Assembly: GCF_018326285.1 (NCBI RefSeq) | Contig: NZ_AP023362.1 | Coordinates: 4,526,001-4,590,000, forward strand | Direction: 5' to 3' | Origin: Mycolicibacterium sp. TY81 | Lineage (GTDB): Bacteria > Actinomycetota > Actinomycetes > Mycobacteriales > Mycobacteriaceae | DNA length: 64,000 bases | The notes under the pieces: model-generated | The model's database searches: none | Told to the model about the DNA's origin: nothing | Seen by the model: only the letters and a program-made list of their open reading frames with translations | Program-made: the position numbers and the translations under genes | Part shown: positions 19,982-28,100 of the stretch, one piece after another | Layout: each line of letters begins with the position of its first letter | Numbering within the stretch: position 1 is the stretch's first letter

Positions 19982-20980
19982 CTAGAACAGCATGAACTGG
20001 TCGCCGGCCGGGGTCCGGTCGACGAATTCCTCGACATCCGAGCCGCCGACCACATGGCCGAGCAGCGTCATGAATTCGGCGTCGGAGACGAGCGGCACGC
20101 CGAGCTCGCGAGCCTGATAGCCCTTGCCCTGCACGGGCGCCGGCTCGTTGCAGATGACGAGCGAGGTCTGGGCGTCGACGCTGTCGGAGTAGGACAGCCC
20201 GACGTGCACGATGCGCTCGATGATCTCTTCGTGCGTGCGGACCATCTCGGCCGACAGCGCCACCCGCATGCCCTGCACCAAGGGCTGTCCCGGTACGAAC
20301 CAGCCCGGGTTGGCGTAATCACATGGCAGCCGGGACGCCAGCACCTTCAGCGGCCGGAGTTCGTCATGCGTGATGGCGCCACTGGGCCAGCGCTTGCGAC
20401 CCACATTCCGAATGGGCAGCCAGCGCCGGTGCTCACGCGCCGCGGCCAGCGCCGGTTTGAGGATTTGGGCCAGCACCATGGCGTCGTCGAGGGCGTCGTG
20501 CGGGCGAATCTGCGTCGCGCCGTAGTGCGTCGCGAGCGTCTCGAGGCGCAGGTTTTCGGTGCCCAGGTTGAGCCGGCGGGTCAGCTCGACGGTGCACATG
20601 ACGCTGTCGACGGGCAGCACCGCGCCGACGCGCTCGCACTCGGCGGCCAGGAAGGCGTAGTCGAAACCGGCGTTGTGGGCGACCAGCGTGCGCCCGGACA
20701 GCACGGCAGCGAGGTCACCGACGACCTCACCGAACGTCGGCTGTCCCGCCAGCATCTCGGAGGTCAGGCCGTGCACGTGCGTGGGGCCGGGATCGACGCC
20801 CGGATTGAGCAGACTGCTGAACGAATGCTCGACGTTGCCGTCGCCGCCGAGGGCCAGCGCCGCGACGCTGATGACGCGGGCATGGCCGGGATCGAAACCT
20901 GACGTCTCGACGTCGACGACGGCCCAACCCGCACCGGCATCGGTGGCCGGTCGGCCCCAGCCGAGGTTGGTTTCGCCCAC
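19982..20980 (-). CDS. dnaQ: DEDDh 3'-5' exonuclease (DnaQ-like) with C-terminal BRCT-like domain
   Basis: A 332-residue protein. The exonuclease domain (about 15-185) shows all acidic ligands: VVDVETSGFD (Asp23, Glu25), LVAHNAGFDYAFL and HDALDDAMVL with the DEDDh histidine. A linker follows, then a C-terminal segment (about 235-325; GMRVALSAEM, IVHVGLSYSD, KGYQARELGVPLVSDAEF) with the strand order of a BRCT domain. It may proofread or trim DNA in replication or repair. Mycobacterial replicative proofreading is by the PHP domain of DnaE1, so this is not expected to be the main proofreader. GTG start at 20980. Its position next to leuA and murT/gatD matches the M. tuberculosis gene Rv3711c, called dnaQ. 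Confidence 0.9.
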   Translation of the reverse strand: MGETNLGWGRPATDAGAGWAVVDVETSGFDPGHARVISVAALALGGDGNVEHSFSSLLNPGVDPGPTHVHGLTSEMLAGQPTFGEVVGDLAAVLSGRTLVAHNAGFDYAFLAAECERVGAVLPVDSVMCTVELTRRLNLGTENLRLETLATHYGATQIRPHDALDDAMVLAQILKPALAAAREHRRWLPIRNVGRKRWPSGAITHDELRPLKVLASRLPCDYANPGWFVPGQPLVQGMRVALSAEMVRTHEEIIERIVHVGLSYSDSVDAQTSLVICNEPAPVQGKGYQARELGVPLVSDAEFMTLLGHVVGGSDVEEFVDRTPAGDQFMLF

Positions 20981-21093
20981 GTGGCAAGGATGGCACGGAC
21001 CCCTGACAAGATTCGGCGGGCACCACAGCGTGTCGCCGTCCGAATCAGGCGATGACCGCCCTCGACGAGGTGCTCGACGCTATCGTCACGGGC

Positions 21094-22173
21094 ATGACCA
21101 CGATCGACCCCGACGCGCCCGTCCTCGTCACGGGCGCCAGCGGGTATATCGGCAGCTGGATCGTCCGTTACCTGCTCGAAGCGGGGCACACCGTGCACGG
21201 GACGGTGCGCAATCCGCAGAAGCCGACCGGCCTGGAGCACCTCCACAAACTGTCGGCCGACCACCCGGGCAAGCTCAAACTCTTCAAGGCCGACCTGCTC
21301 GACGTCGGCAGCTTCGACGAGGCCATGGCCGGCTGTGAGCTCGTCATGCACACTGCCTCGCCGTTCCTGCTCCAAGGCGTCACCGACGCGCAGGAATCGC
21401 TGGTGCGCCCCGCGCTGGAAGGCACCCGCAACGTCCTGGACGCGGTGAACCGCACCGAGAGCGTCAAGCGCGTGGTGCTGACCAGCAGCGTGGTGGCGAT
21501 CTACGGCGACGCCCGCGAATCGCGCGACGTCCCCGGCGGCGTGTTCACCGAGGACCAGTGGAACACCACCAGCAGCGTCGACCATCAGCCGTATTCGTAT
21601 TCGAAGACCGTGGCCGAGCAGGAGGCCTGGCGCTACCAGAAGGCGCAGGACCGCTGGGATCTGGTGACCATCCATCCGGGCCTGGTGCTCGGCCCGTCTC
21701 TGACGAGCGCCAGCGACTCGGCCAGCCTGGCCACCATGAAGCAGTTCGCCGACGGCACCATGCTGACCGGTGCGCCGGAGCTGACCTCGGGCATCGTGGA
21801 TGTGCGCGACGTCGCCGACGCCCACGTACGCGCCGGCTACACACCCGAGGCGCACGACCGTTACCTGGTCAACGCCGCCTCGCTGAGCCTGCTGGAGATC
21901 GGCCAGATCCTGCGCGCCAAGTTCGGCGTCCTGTATCCGTTCCCGTGGCTCAACGTGCCCAAGCTGGCGGTCAAGGCCGTAGCGCCGGTCATCGGGCTGA
22001 CGCGCGAGTTCGTCGACACCAACGTGGGCTACCCGCTCGTCTTCGACGCCAGTCGCAGCCAGAGCGAGCTCGGATTGGTGTATCGACCCATCGAGCAGAC
22101 CGTCACCGACCACTTCCAGCAGATGCTCGACGACGGCATCGTGCGCAAGCGGCCGAGCATCCGGCTGCCGTAG
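21094..22173 (+). CDS. NAD(P)-dependent SDR, dihydroflavonol reductase/3beta-HSD-like
   Basis: Extended short-chain dehydrogenase of 359 residues from the ATG at 21094; an ATG at 21052 would add 14 residues. The nucleotide-binding motif TGASGYIGSWIVRYLLEAGH is at the N-terminus, which favours the shorter start. The catalytic Tyr-x-x-x-Lys is in YSYSKTVAEQEAW, with SSVVAIYG upstream holding the Ser. The family reduces or oxidises carbonyl/hydroxyl groups of flavonoids, sterols, sugars or cinnamoyl-CoA; substrate unknown here. It is divergent from the dnaQ-like gene and lies just upstream of murT. It is not part of the usual dnaQ-murT junction in M. tuberculosis, so it may be an insertion in this lineage. 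Confidence 0.87.
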   Translation: MTTIDPDAPVLVTGASGYIGSWIVRYLLEAGHTVHGTVRNPQKPTGLEHLHKLSADHPGKLKLFKADLLDVGSFDEAMAGCELVMHTASPFLLQGVTDAQESLVRPALEGTRNVLDAVNRTESVKRVVLTSSVVAIYGDARESRDVPGGVFTEDQWNTTSSVDHQPYSYSKTVAEQEAWRYQKAQDRWDLVTIHPGLVLGPSLTSASDSASLATMKQFADGTMLTGAPELTSGIVDVRDVADAHVRAGYTPEAHDRYLVNAASLSLLEIGQILRAKFGVLYPFPWLNVPKLAVKAVAPVIGLTREFVDTNVGYPLVFDASRSQSELGLVYRPIEQTVTDHFQQMLDDGIVRKRPSIRLP

Positions 22174-22228
22174 TGGGCACCCTCACACGTGTCGTCACAT
22201 TCGGGGCGCCCCTCCTAGACTTCCGGGG

Positions 22229-23455
22229 ATGATCACCGCACGAGGACGCGTCGCGCTGGGCGCGGGCGCCGCCGCCCGGTGGGCGTCGCGCGTGACGGGC
22301 CGCGGTGCCGGCGCCATGATCGGCGGGCTCGTCGCCATGAAGCTGGACCCGTCGATCCTCGGACAGCTCGGCTCCGGGCGGCGCTCCGTCGTCGTCACCG
22401 GGACCAACGGCAAGTCGACGACGACGCGGATGACGGCGGCGGCGCTGGCGACCCTCGGGCCGGTGGCGTCCAACAGCGAGGGCGCCAACATGGACGCCGG
22501 GCTGATTGCCGCGCTGGCCGGATCGCGCAAGGCGACGCTGGCCGCGCTCGAGGTCGACGAGATGCACGTGCCGCATGTCTCCGACGCGGTGGATCCGTCG
22601 GTGATCGTGTTGCTCAACCTGTCTCGTGACCAGCTGGACCGTGTCGGCGAGATCAACCACATCGAACGGACGTTGCGTGCCGGACTGGCCCGTCACCCCA
22701 AGGCCGTTGTCGTGGCCAACTGTGACGACGTTCTGGTGACCTCGGCGGCGTACGACAGCCCCAATGTCGTCTGGGTCGCCGCCGGTGGCGGCTGGTCCGG
22801 CGATTCGGTGAGCTGTCCGCGCAGCGGTGAGGTGATCGTCCGCGAGAACGGGCACTGGCATTCGACCGGTACCGATTTCTCCCGGCCGACGCCCCAGTGG
22901 TGGTACGACGAGACGAACATCTATGGGCCGGACGGCTTTACCGCCCCCATGACGCTGGCCCTGCCCGGCACGGTGAACCGCGGCAACGCGACGCAGGCCG
23001 TGGCCGCCGCGGTCGCGCTGGGCGCGTCACCCGCCGCGGCGGTGGCCGCGGTGTCGACGGTCGACGAGGTCGCCGGACGCTACCGGACCCTGCACGTCGG
23101 CGAGCACACCGTGCGCATGCTGCTGGCCAAGAACCCCGCCGGCTGGCAGGAGGCGCTGTCTATGGTCTCCAGCGATGTTGCGGGAGCGGTCATTTCAGTG
23201 AACGGCCAGGTACCCGACGGCGAGGATCTGTCGTGGCTGTGGGACGTGAACTTCGAGCACTTCGTGGACTTCCCGGCGCCCATCGTATCGGCGGGCGAGC
23301 GCGGCACCGATCTCGCGGTGCGCCTCGGCTACGCGGGTGTCGACCACACGCTGGTGCACGACACGTTGGCCGCCATCAAGTCCTGCCCGCCCGGGCACGT
23401 CGAGGTCATCGCGAACTACACGGCGTTCCTGCAGCTGAATCGGGAGCTGGCATGA
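22229..23455 (+). CDS. murT: Lipid II isoglutaminyl synthase, glutamate-activating subunit MurT
   Basis: Mur-ligase-like subunit that uses ATP to activate the alpha-carboxyl of D-Glu in lipid II so that GatD-derived ammonia can make D-isoglutamine. 408 residues. The P-loop VVVTGTNGKSTTTRMTAAAL is at about 54-72, the central Mur ligase domain includes LEVDEMHVPHVSD, and the C-terminal DUF1727 domain begins near residue 310. In the region where coccal MurT has a four-cysteine zinc ribbon, only isolated cysteines (NCDDV, SCPRSGE) are visible. Its stop overlaps the gatD start by 4 bp. Starts at ATG 22229. Confidence 0.94.
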   Translation: MITARGRVALGAGAAARWASRVTGRGAGAMIGGLVAMKLDPSILGQLGSGRRSVVVTGTNGKSTTTRMTAAALATLGPVASNSEGANMDAGLIAALAGSRKATLAALEVDEMHVPHVSDAVDPSVIVLLNLSRDQLDRVGEINHIERTLRAGLARHPKAVVVANCDDVLVTSAAYDSPNVVWVAAGGGWSGDSVSCPRSGEVIVRENGHWHSTGTDFSRPTPQWWYDETNIYGPDGFTAPMTLALPGTVNRGNATQAVAAAVALGASPAAAVAAVSTVDEVAGRYRTLHVGEHTVRMLLAKNPAGWQEALSMVSSDVAGAVISVNGQVPDGEDLSWLWDVNFEHFVDFPAPIVSAGERGTDLAVRLGYAGVDHTLVHDTLAAIKSCPPGHVEVIANYTAFLQLNRELA

Positions 23456-24165
23456 ACACGCCCGTCCGCATCGGCCTGGTCCTGCCCGACGTCATGGGCA
23501 CCTACGGTGACAGCGGTAATGCCGTCGTGCTGCGACAGCGCTTGCGGCTCAGGGGAATTGACGCCGAGATCGTCGAGATCACCCTCGACGACCCGGTGCC
23601 GGATTCGATGGACCTCTACACCCTCGGCGGCGCCGAGGACTATGCACAGCGCCTGGCTACCCGCCACCTGCTGCAATACCCGGGCCTGCAGCGTGCCGTC
23701 GAGCGCGGCGCTCCGGTGCTGGCGATCTGCGCCGCCATCCAGGTGCTCGGACACTGGTACGAGACGTCGTCAGGCGAGCGCGTCGACGGCGTCGGCCTGC
23801 TGGACGTGACGACCTCGCCGCAGCCCGAACGCACCATCGGCGAGGTGGCGTCGGTGCCGATGCTCGACGGCCTCACCCAGAACCTCACAGGCTTCGAAAA
23901 CCACCGCGGCGGAACCGATCTCGGCCCGCTGGCCAAGCCGTTGGCGCGCGTCGAGAAGGGTGCCGGCAACCGCGCGGGGTCGGGCTACGACGGTGTCGTA
24001 CAGGGCAGCGTGGTCGCCACCTACCTGCACGGCCCGTGCCTGGCCCGGAATCCGGAGCTGGCCGACTACCTGCTGGCTCAGGTGGTCGGTGAGCTGCCAC
24101 CCCTGGAACTGCCCGAGGTCGACCTGCTCCGCCGCGAGCGCCTCGCCGCACCGCGCCGGGCTTGA
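23452..24165 (+). CDS. gatD: Lipid II isoglutaminyl synthase, glutaminase subunit GatD
   Basis: Class I glutamine amidotransferase that hydrolyses glutamine and passes ammonia to MurT. 237 residues from ATG 23452, overlapping the murT stop (ATGA). The nucleophile is Cys93 in VLAICAAIQVLGHWY and the catalytic His193 is in YLHGPCLARNPE; GGAEDYAQ near residue 60 is the oxyanion-side motif of the CobQ-like family. Annotated as cobQ2 in M. tuberculosis (Rv3713), but the MurT partner identifies the role in peptidoglycan amidation rather than cobalamin synthesis. Confidence 0.95.
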   Translation: MNTPVRIGLVLPDVMGTYGDSGNAVVLRQRLRLRGIDAEIVEITLDDPVPDSMDLYTLGGAEDYAQRLATRHLLQYPGLQRAVERGAPVLAICAAIQVLGHWYETSSGERVDGVGLLDVTTSPQPERTIGEVASVPMLDGLTQNLTGFENHRGGTDLGPLAKPLARVEKGAGNRAGSGYDGVVQGSVVATYLHGPCLARNPELADYLLAQVVGELPPLELPEVDLLRRERLAAPRRA

Positions 24166-24210
24166 CGCCGGCGAAAGCGCTTGAGCCCGTTGCTGTGAAC
24201 TGACTGTCAA

Positions 24211-24224
24211 CGCGCACGTGCGCG
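24211..24224. promoter_or_regulatory. 14-bp perfect palindrome upstream of the zinc-ribbon gene
   Basis: CGCGCACGTGCGCG is perfectly self-complementary and lies 63 bp before the ATG of the small zinc-ribbon gene, between gatD and that gene. It could be an operator or part of a terminator for murT-gatD. No U-tract follows. Function unknown. Confidence 0.4.
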
Positions 24225-24286
24225 GTTTCACCATTCGACAACCGGGTAGATACGAGCCACCACTGCCCAGCTCGAGAGGTGTGCTC

Positions 24287-24391
24287 ATGTTCGACTTCTT
24301 CTGCCCCCAGTGTGGCGACTTCACCTTCGACACGGTCATCTGCCTCCACTGCGACAGTTCGACAGCACAGGAGCACGCCGAGGTAGCGTGA
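24287..24391 (+). CDS. 34-residue zinc-ribbon microprotein
   Basis: A short frame with a clear fold signature. From ATG 24287 it encodes MFDFFCPQCGDFTFDTVICL and then HCDSSTAQEHAEVA. Two C-x-x-C knuckles (CPQC at 6-9, CLHC at 19-22) separated by nine residues are the four ligands of a rubredoxin-like zinc ribbon. GAGAGG lies about eight bases upstream. It stands alone between gatD and the iron-box-preceded megasynthase locus. Function unknown. Such microproteins often regulate an enzyme or bind nucleic acid. Too short for standard gene calling. Confidence 0.6.
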   Translation: MFDFFCPQCGDFTFDTVICLHCDSSTAQEHAEVA

Positions 24392-24420
24392 AAGACATTG
24401 CTGTAGTGCATATTTCACGC
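24386..24420. promoter_or_regulatory. 8-bp inverted repeat GCGTGAAA/TTTCACGC
   Basis: GCGTGAAA (24386-24393) and TTTCACGC (24413-24420) are perfect inverted repeats with a 19-bp spacer. They overlap the stop of the zinc-ribbon gene and lie 30-65 bp before the iron box. The site could be a regulator half-site pair for the downstream locus or a weak terminator. Confidence 0.4.
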
Positions 24421-24451
24421 AATACACCACACTCGCGCCATGGGTTGCCTA

Positions 24452-24470
24452 TTTGGTTAGGCAAACCTTT
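24452..24470 (+). promoter_or_regulatory. IdeR/DtxR-type iron box
   Basis: TTTGGTTAGGCAAACCTTT matches the mycobacterial IdeR consensus TTAGGTTAGGCTAACCTAA at 15 of 19 positions, including the whole GGTTAGGC core and the AACCT arm. It lies 152 bp upstream of the chorismate lyase start and nothing else is transcribed from it rightward. It predicts repression of the lyase-megasynthase operon when iron is plentiful. The match is seen; binding is inferred. Confidence 0.68.
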
Positions 24471-24621
24471 CCGGCTCGTGGAAAGCCGCGTACCCAGTTC
24501 ATTTCTCGTCAGTTCGCCATGCACCGCACTCGGTCGTGGGGGATCATGAACCGCACGGTTCGCAGCGTCTCGCGAGCCTGCAGCACGTTGAGTATTGGCG
24601 TCTTCGATTAGGAACGGCCAT

Positions 24622-25149
24622 ATGTCCGAGTGCTTTCTGGCGGGCGAAGAAATCCACCAGCTCAATCGGGACCTACGGATACTCATCGCGACAAACGGCA
24701 CCCTCACGCGGATTCTCGGTGTCGTCAGCGGCGAGGAGATCGTGGTCCAGGTCGTCGAGCAGCAGATTCATCCGCACGAACTCGACCAGTGGGACCACCT
24801 GTCGGGCCGGGTTCTGCAACGCCGTGTCCTGCTCAACGGCCGGACCTCGGGCCGGCGATTCGTCGGCGCCGAATCCCTCATCGCCATCGACCTGCTGCCC
24901 CCGACCATCGCGGCAGACCTGACGAGCACAACTGCGCCCATCGGCGAGATCATGGCCGCCAGCCGCCTCGAAACATTCAAGGAGCCGGCCGACATCTGGG
25001 TGGCGGAATCACCCGACTGGCTTGCCGCCGCGACGGATCGGGACGCGCAATCGAGGACCGTCAGCCGCCGGTACCGCATCATCCTCGACGGCCGGCCCGT
25101 CATCGTCATCACCGAGTACTTCCTCGATTTCGAGGCAACCGCATCATGA
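24622..25149 (+). CDS. Chorismate pyruvate-lyase (4-hydroxybenzoate-forming), Rv2949c-like
   Basis: Removes pyruvate from chorismate to give 4-hydroxybenzoate, the aryl starter of phenolic glycolipids. The 175-residue protein begins [20 protein letters not shown] and follows the M. tuberculosis Rv2949c pattern as I remember it throughout: [16 protein letters not shown], then [12 protein letters not shown], then [10 protein letters not shown], then [14 protein letters not shown] and [18 protein letters not shown]. The Glu and Arg residues typical of the UbiC-like fold are present. The ATG at 24622 follows AGGAA. The stop overlaps the megasynthase start (ATGA), so starter synthesis and use are translationally coupled. 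An iron box lies upstream. Confidence 0.88.
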   Translation: MSECFLAGEEIHQLNRDLRILIATNGTLTRILGVVSGEEIVVQVVEQQIHPHELDQWDHLSGRVLQRRVLLNGRTSGRRFVGAESLIAIDLLPPTIAADLTSTTAPIGEIMAASRLETFKEPADIWVAESPDWLAAATDRDAQSRTVSRRYRIILDGRPVIVITEYFLDFEATAS

Positions 25150-28100
25150 CGCTGCCGAGTGGGAATCTGGCAGCGCTGCTGGCCGAACGTGCAGCGCAGG
25201 CAGGATGGCGGGACAGGCCCGCCTACCATGGCCCGCAGGTCGTGACCCACGGGCAAATCCACGACGGCGCAGCACGTTTGGGGACGGTGCTACAGCGCCG
25301 TGGCCTCTCCGCCGGAGACCGCGTCCTGTTGTGCCTTCCGGATTCTCCCGAACTCGTACAGTTGCTGCTGGCCTGCCTCGGCCGCGGCATCGTGGCCTTC
25401 CTCGCCAACCCCGAGCTCAATCGCCGGGATCACCGTTTCGCCGAAAACGATACGGAGCCAGGCCTTGTCATCACATCCGGCGCACTCCTCGATCGGTTTC
25501 GAGAGTCGGCCGTCGCCGACGCCGCGGAGTTGCATTCCGAAGCGGCCCATGCCGGCCCGGCCGGCTACGAGCCGCTGAGCGGCAACGCTCCCGCCTACGC
25601 CACTTACACCTCCGGTACGACGGGTGCACCGAAGGCCGCCATCCACCGGCACTCCGACGCGTGGGCCTACGTCGATGCGATGTGTGACCGAGCACTGCGC
25701 CTCACCGCACCCGATGTCGGGTTGTGCAGTGCGCCAATGTACTTCGCGTACGGGCTCGGCAACGCGGTCTGGTTCCCGCTTGCGACAGGCAGTTCCGCGG
25801 TCATCGTCAAACGGCCGGTCACCCCCGAAGCGACAGCCGACCTGAGCACCACATTCGGCGCATCGGTGCTCTACGGCGTGCCGACGTTTTTCGCGCGCAT
25901 CGTCGAAGCCTGCTCCCCCGCATCATTCCGTTCGCTGCGCTGCCTGGTATCAGCCGGCGAAGCTCTCGACGTGCGGCTCGCCGAGCGGATGACGGAGTTC
26001 TTCGGCGGTATCCCGATACTCGACGGGATCGGCTCGACCGAGGTGGGGCAGACGTTCGTCTCGAACACCATCGCGGACTGGCGTCCTGGCACCATCGGAA
26101 AAGTTCTCCCGCCCTACGAGATCCGCGTCGTCACGCCGGAGGGCGCGGTGGCGCCTCCCGGCACAGTGGGGAACCTCTGGGTCCGGGGGCCGTCGATATC
26201 GCCGGGGTACTGGAGTCGTCCGGCCGGCACTCTCGTACGGGATGGCGACTGGCACGATACGCGGGACCGGGTGTCGGTCGACGCCGACGGCTGGGTGACG
26301 TACTGCTACCGCGCGGACGACACCGAGATCATCGGTGGCGTCAACGTCAATCCACGGGACATCGAGCGCCTCATCACCCAGGACGACAGGATCGCGCACG
26401 CGGCGGTAGTCGGGGTGAAGGAGTCACCCGGCGTCTCGGCGCTGCAGGCGTTCCTCGTCCCCGCCGAAAATGCCGTCGTCGACGAATCGGTCTTCCGAGA
26501 CCTGCACCAGCGCTTGGTTTCTCAGTTGTCTGCCGTCCAGGTGCCGCACAGATTCGCCGTGGTCGAGCAGCTCCCCCGCACGCCGACCGGCAAGCTGGTC
26601 CGCCCCGCGCTGCGCGCCGAGAGCCCGGCGCCGCCGATCTGGGATTACCCGGCCGCCGAGACACCCTCGGACACAGTGCCGCCCGCTCCCGAACGCGCAC
26701 CGAATCACGTGACGCTCAGTGACCGGGTCGCCGCCCTGCGGCAGGAACAGCACCGGCTGGTGGCCGATACCGTGTGCGCCGAGGTCGCGAAGATGCTGGG
26801 CCTGACGGACGCGCAAGCACTGAACCGGGATCTCGCCTTCTCCGAACTCGGCTTCGATTCGAGGATGACGGTCGAACTTCGCAACCAGCTGACAGCCGTT
26901 ACCGGACTTCAGCTTTCGGACACCGTCGGCTGGGATTACGGCTCGATCGGACAACTGGCCCGGCATGTGGAAGCCCAATTGTCCGCCGGCGCAGGCCCCG
27001 TCGCGTCGGCCCCGGCAACGACGGCCGACGAGCCCATCGCCATCGTGGGCATGGGCTGCCGCTTTCCTGGCGGGGTGGATACGCCCCAGGGCCTGTGGGA
27101 ATTGGTGGCGAACGCGCGGGATGTGGTGTCGGAGTTCCCCACCGACCGGGGGTGGGATGTGAAAGGCTTGTTCGACCCCGACCCCGATGCGGCGGGCAAG
27201 ACCTACACCCGCTGGGGTGGCTTCCTCGCGGACGTGGCCGGCTTCGACGCCGGCTTCTTCGGAATCGGCCCCAGTGAGGCGCGGGCGATGGATCCACAAC
27301 AGCGGCTGCTCCTCGAATGCTCGTGGGAAGCCTTGGAGCAGGCCGGAATTGATCCGACGTCATTGCACGGCTCCGCCACCGGGGTGTTCACCGGGGTCTT
27401 CGCGCAACGCTACGGCGCCGCGGGAACCGACAGGCTGGAAGGCTACGGGCTGACCGGCTCGGCACTCAGTGTGGCCTCGGGCCGGGTGTCGTACGTGTTG
27501 GGGCTGCAGGGGCCCGCGGTGTCGGTGGACACCGCGTGCTCGTCGTCGTTGGTGTCGCTGCACTGGGCCGCGCAGTCCCTGCGGTCGGGCGAATGCGACC
27601 TGGCGTTGGCCGGTGGCGTGACGGTGATGACGTCGCCGGAAACCTTCATCGGGTTCAGCAGGCAACGCGGACTGGCCCCGGATGGCCGGTGCAAGGCTTT
27701 CGCCGGCGCCGCGGACGGGACGGCATGGGGCGAAGGCGCCGGCGTGCTGGCGCTGGAGCGGTTGTCGGATGCCCAGCGGTTGGGACATCCCGTGCTGGCG
27801 GTGGTGCGCGGCAGTGCGGTCAACCAGGATGGCGCCTCCAATGGGCTGACCGCACCCAACGGGCCGTCGCAGCAGCGGGTGATTCGGGCCGCCCTGGCCA
27901 GCGCGGGGTTGACCGCCGCCGACGTGGATGTCGTGGAGGGCCACGGGACCGGCACCACGTTGGGGGATCCCATTGAGGCGCAGGCGCTTCTGGCCGCCTA
28001 TGGGCAGGACCGCCCGGCGGAGCGGCCGTTGTGGGTGGGCTCGATCAAATCGAACATGGGTCATACTCAGGCCGCCGCCGGCGTCGCCGGGGTGATCAAG

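Noticed and set aside
23452..24165. Cobyric acid synthase (CobQ) reading of gatD
   Set aside because: It lacks the N-terminal ATP-binding CobQ domain and overlaps murT; the pair is lipid II amidation.
24630..25145. N-terminal extension of the megasynthase back to 24630
   Set aside because: It would overlap the whole chorismate lyase in another frame and adds an Arg-rich stretch without a domain; the ATG at 25146 with the ATGA overlap is the natural start.
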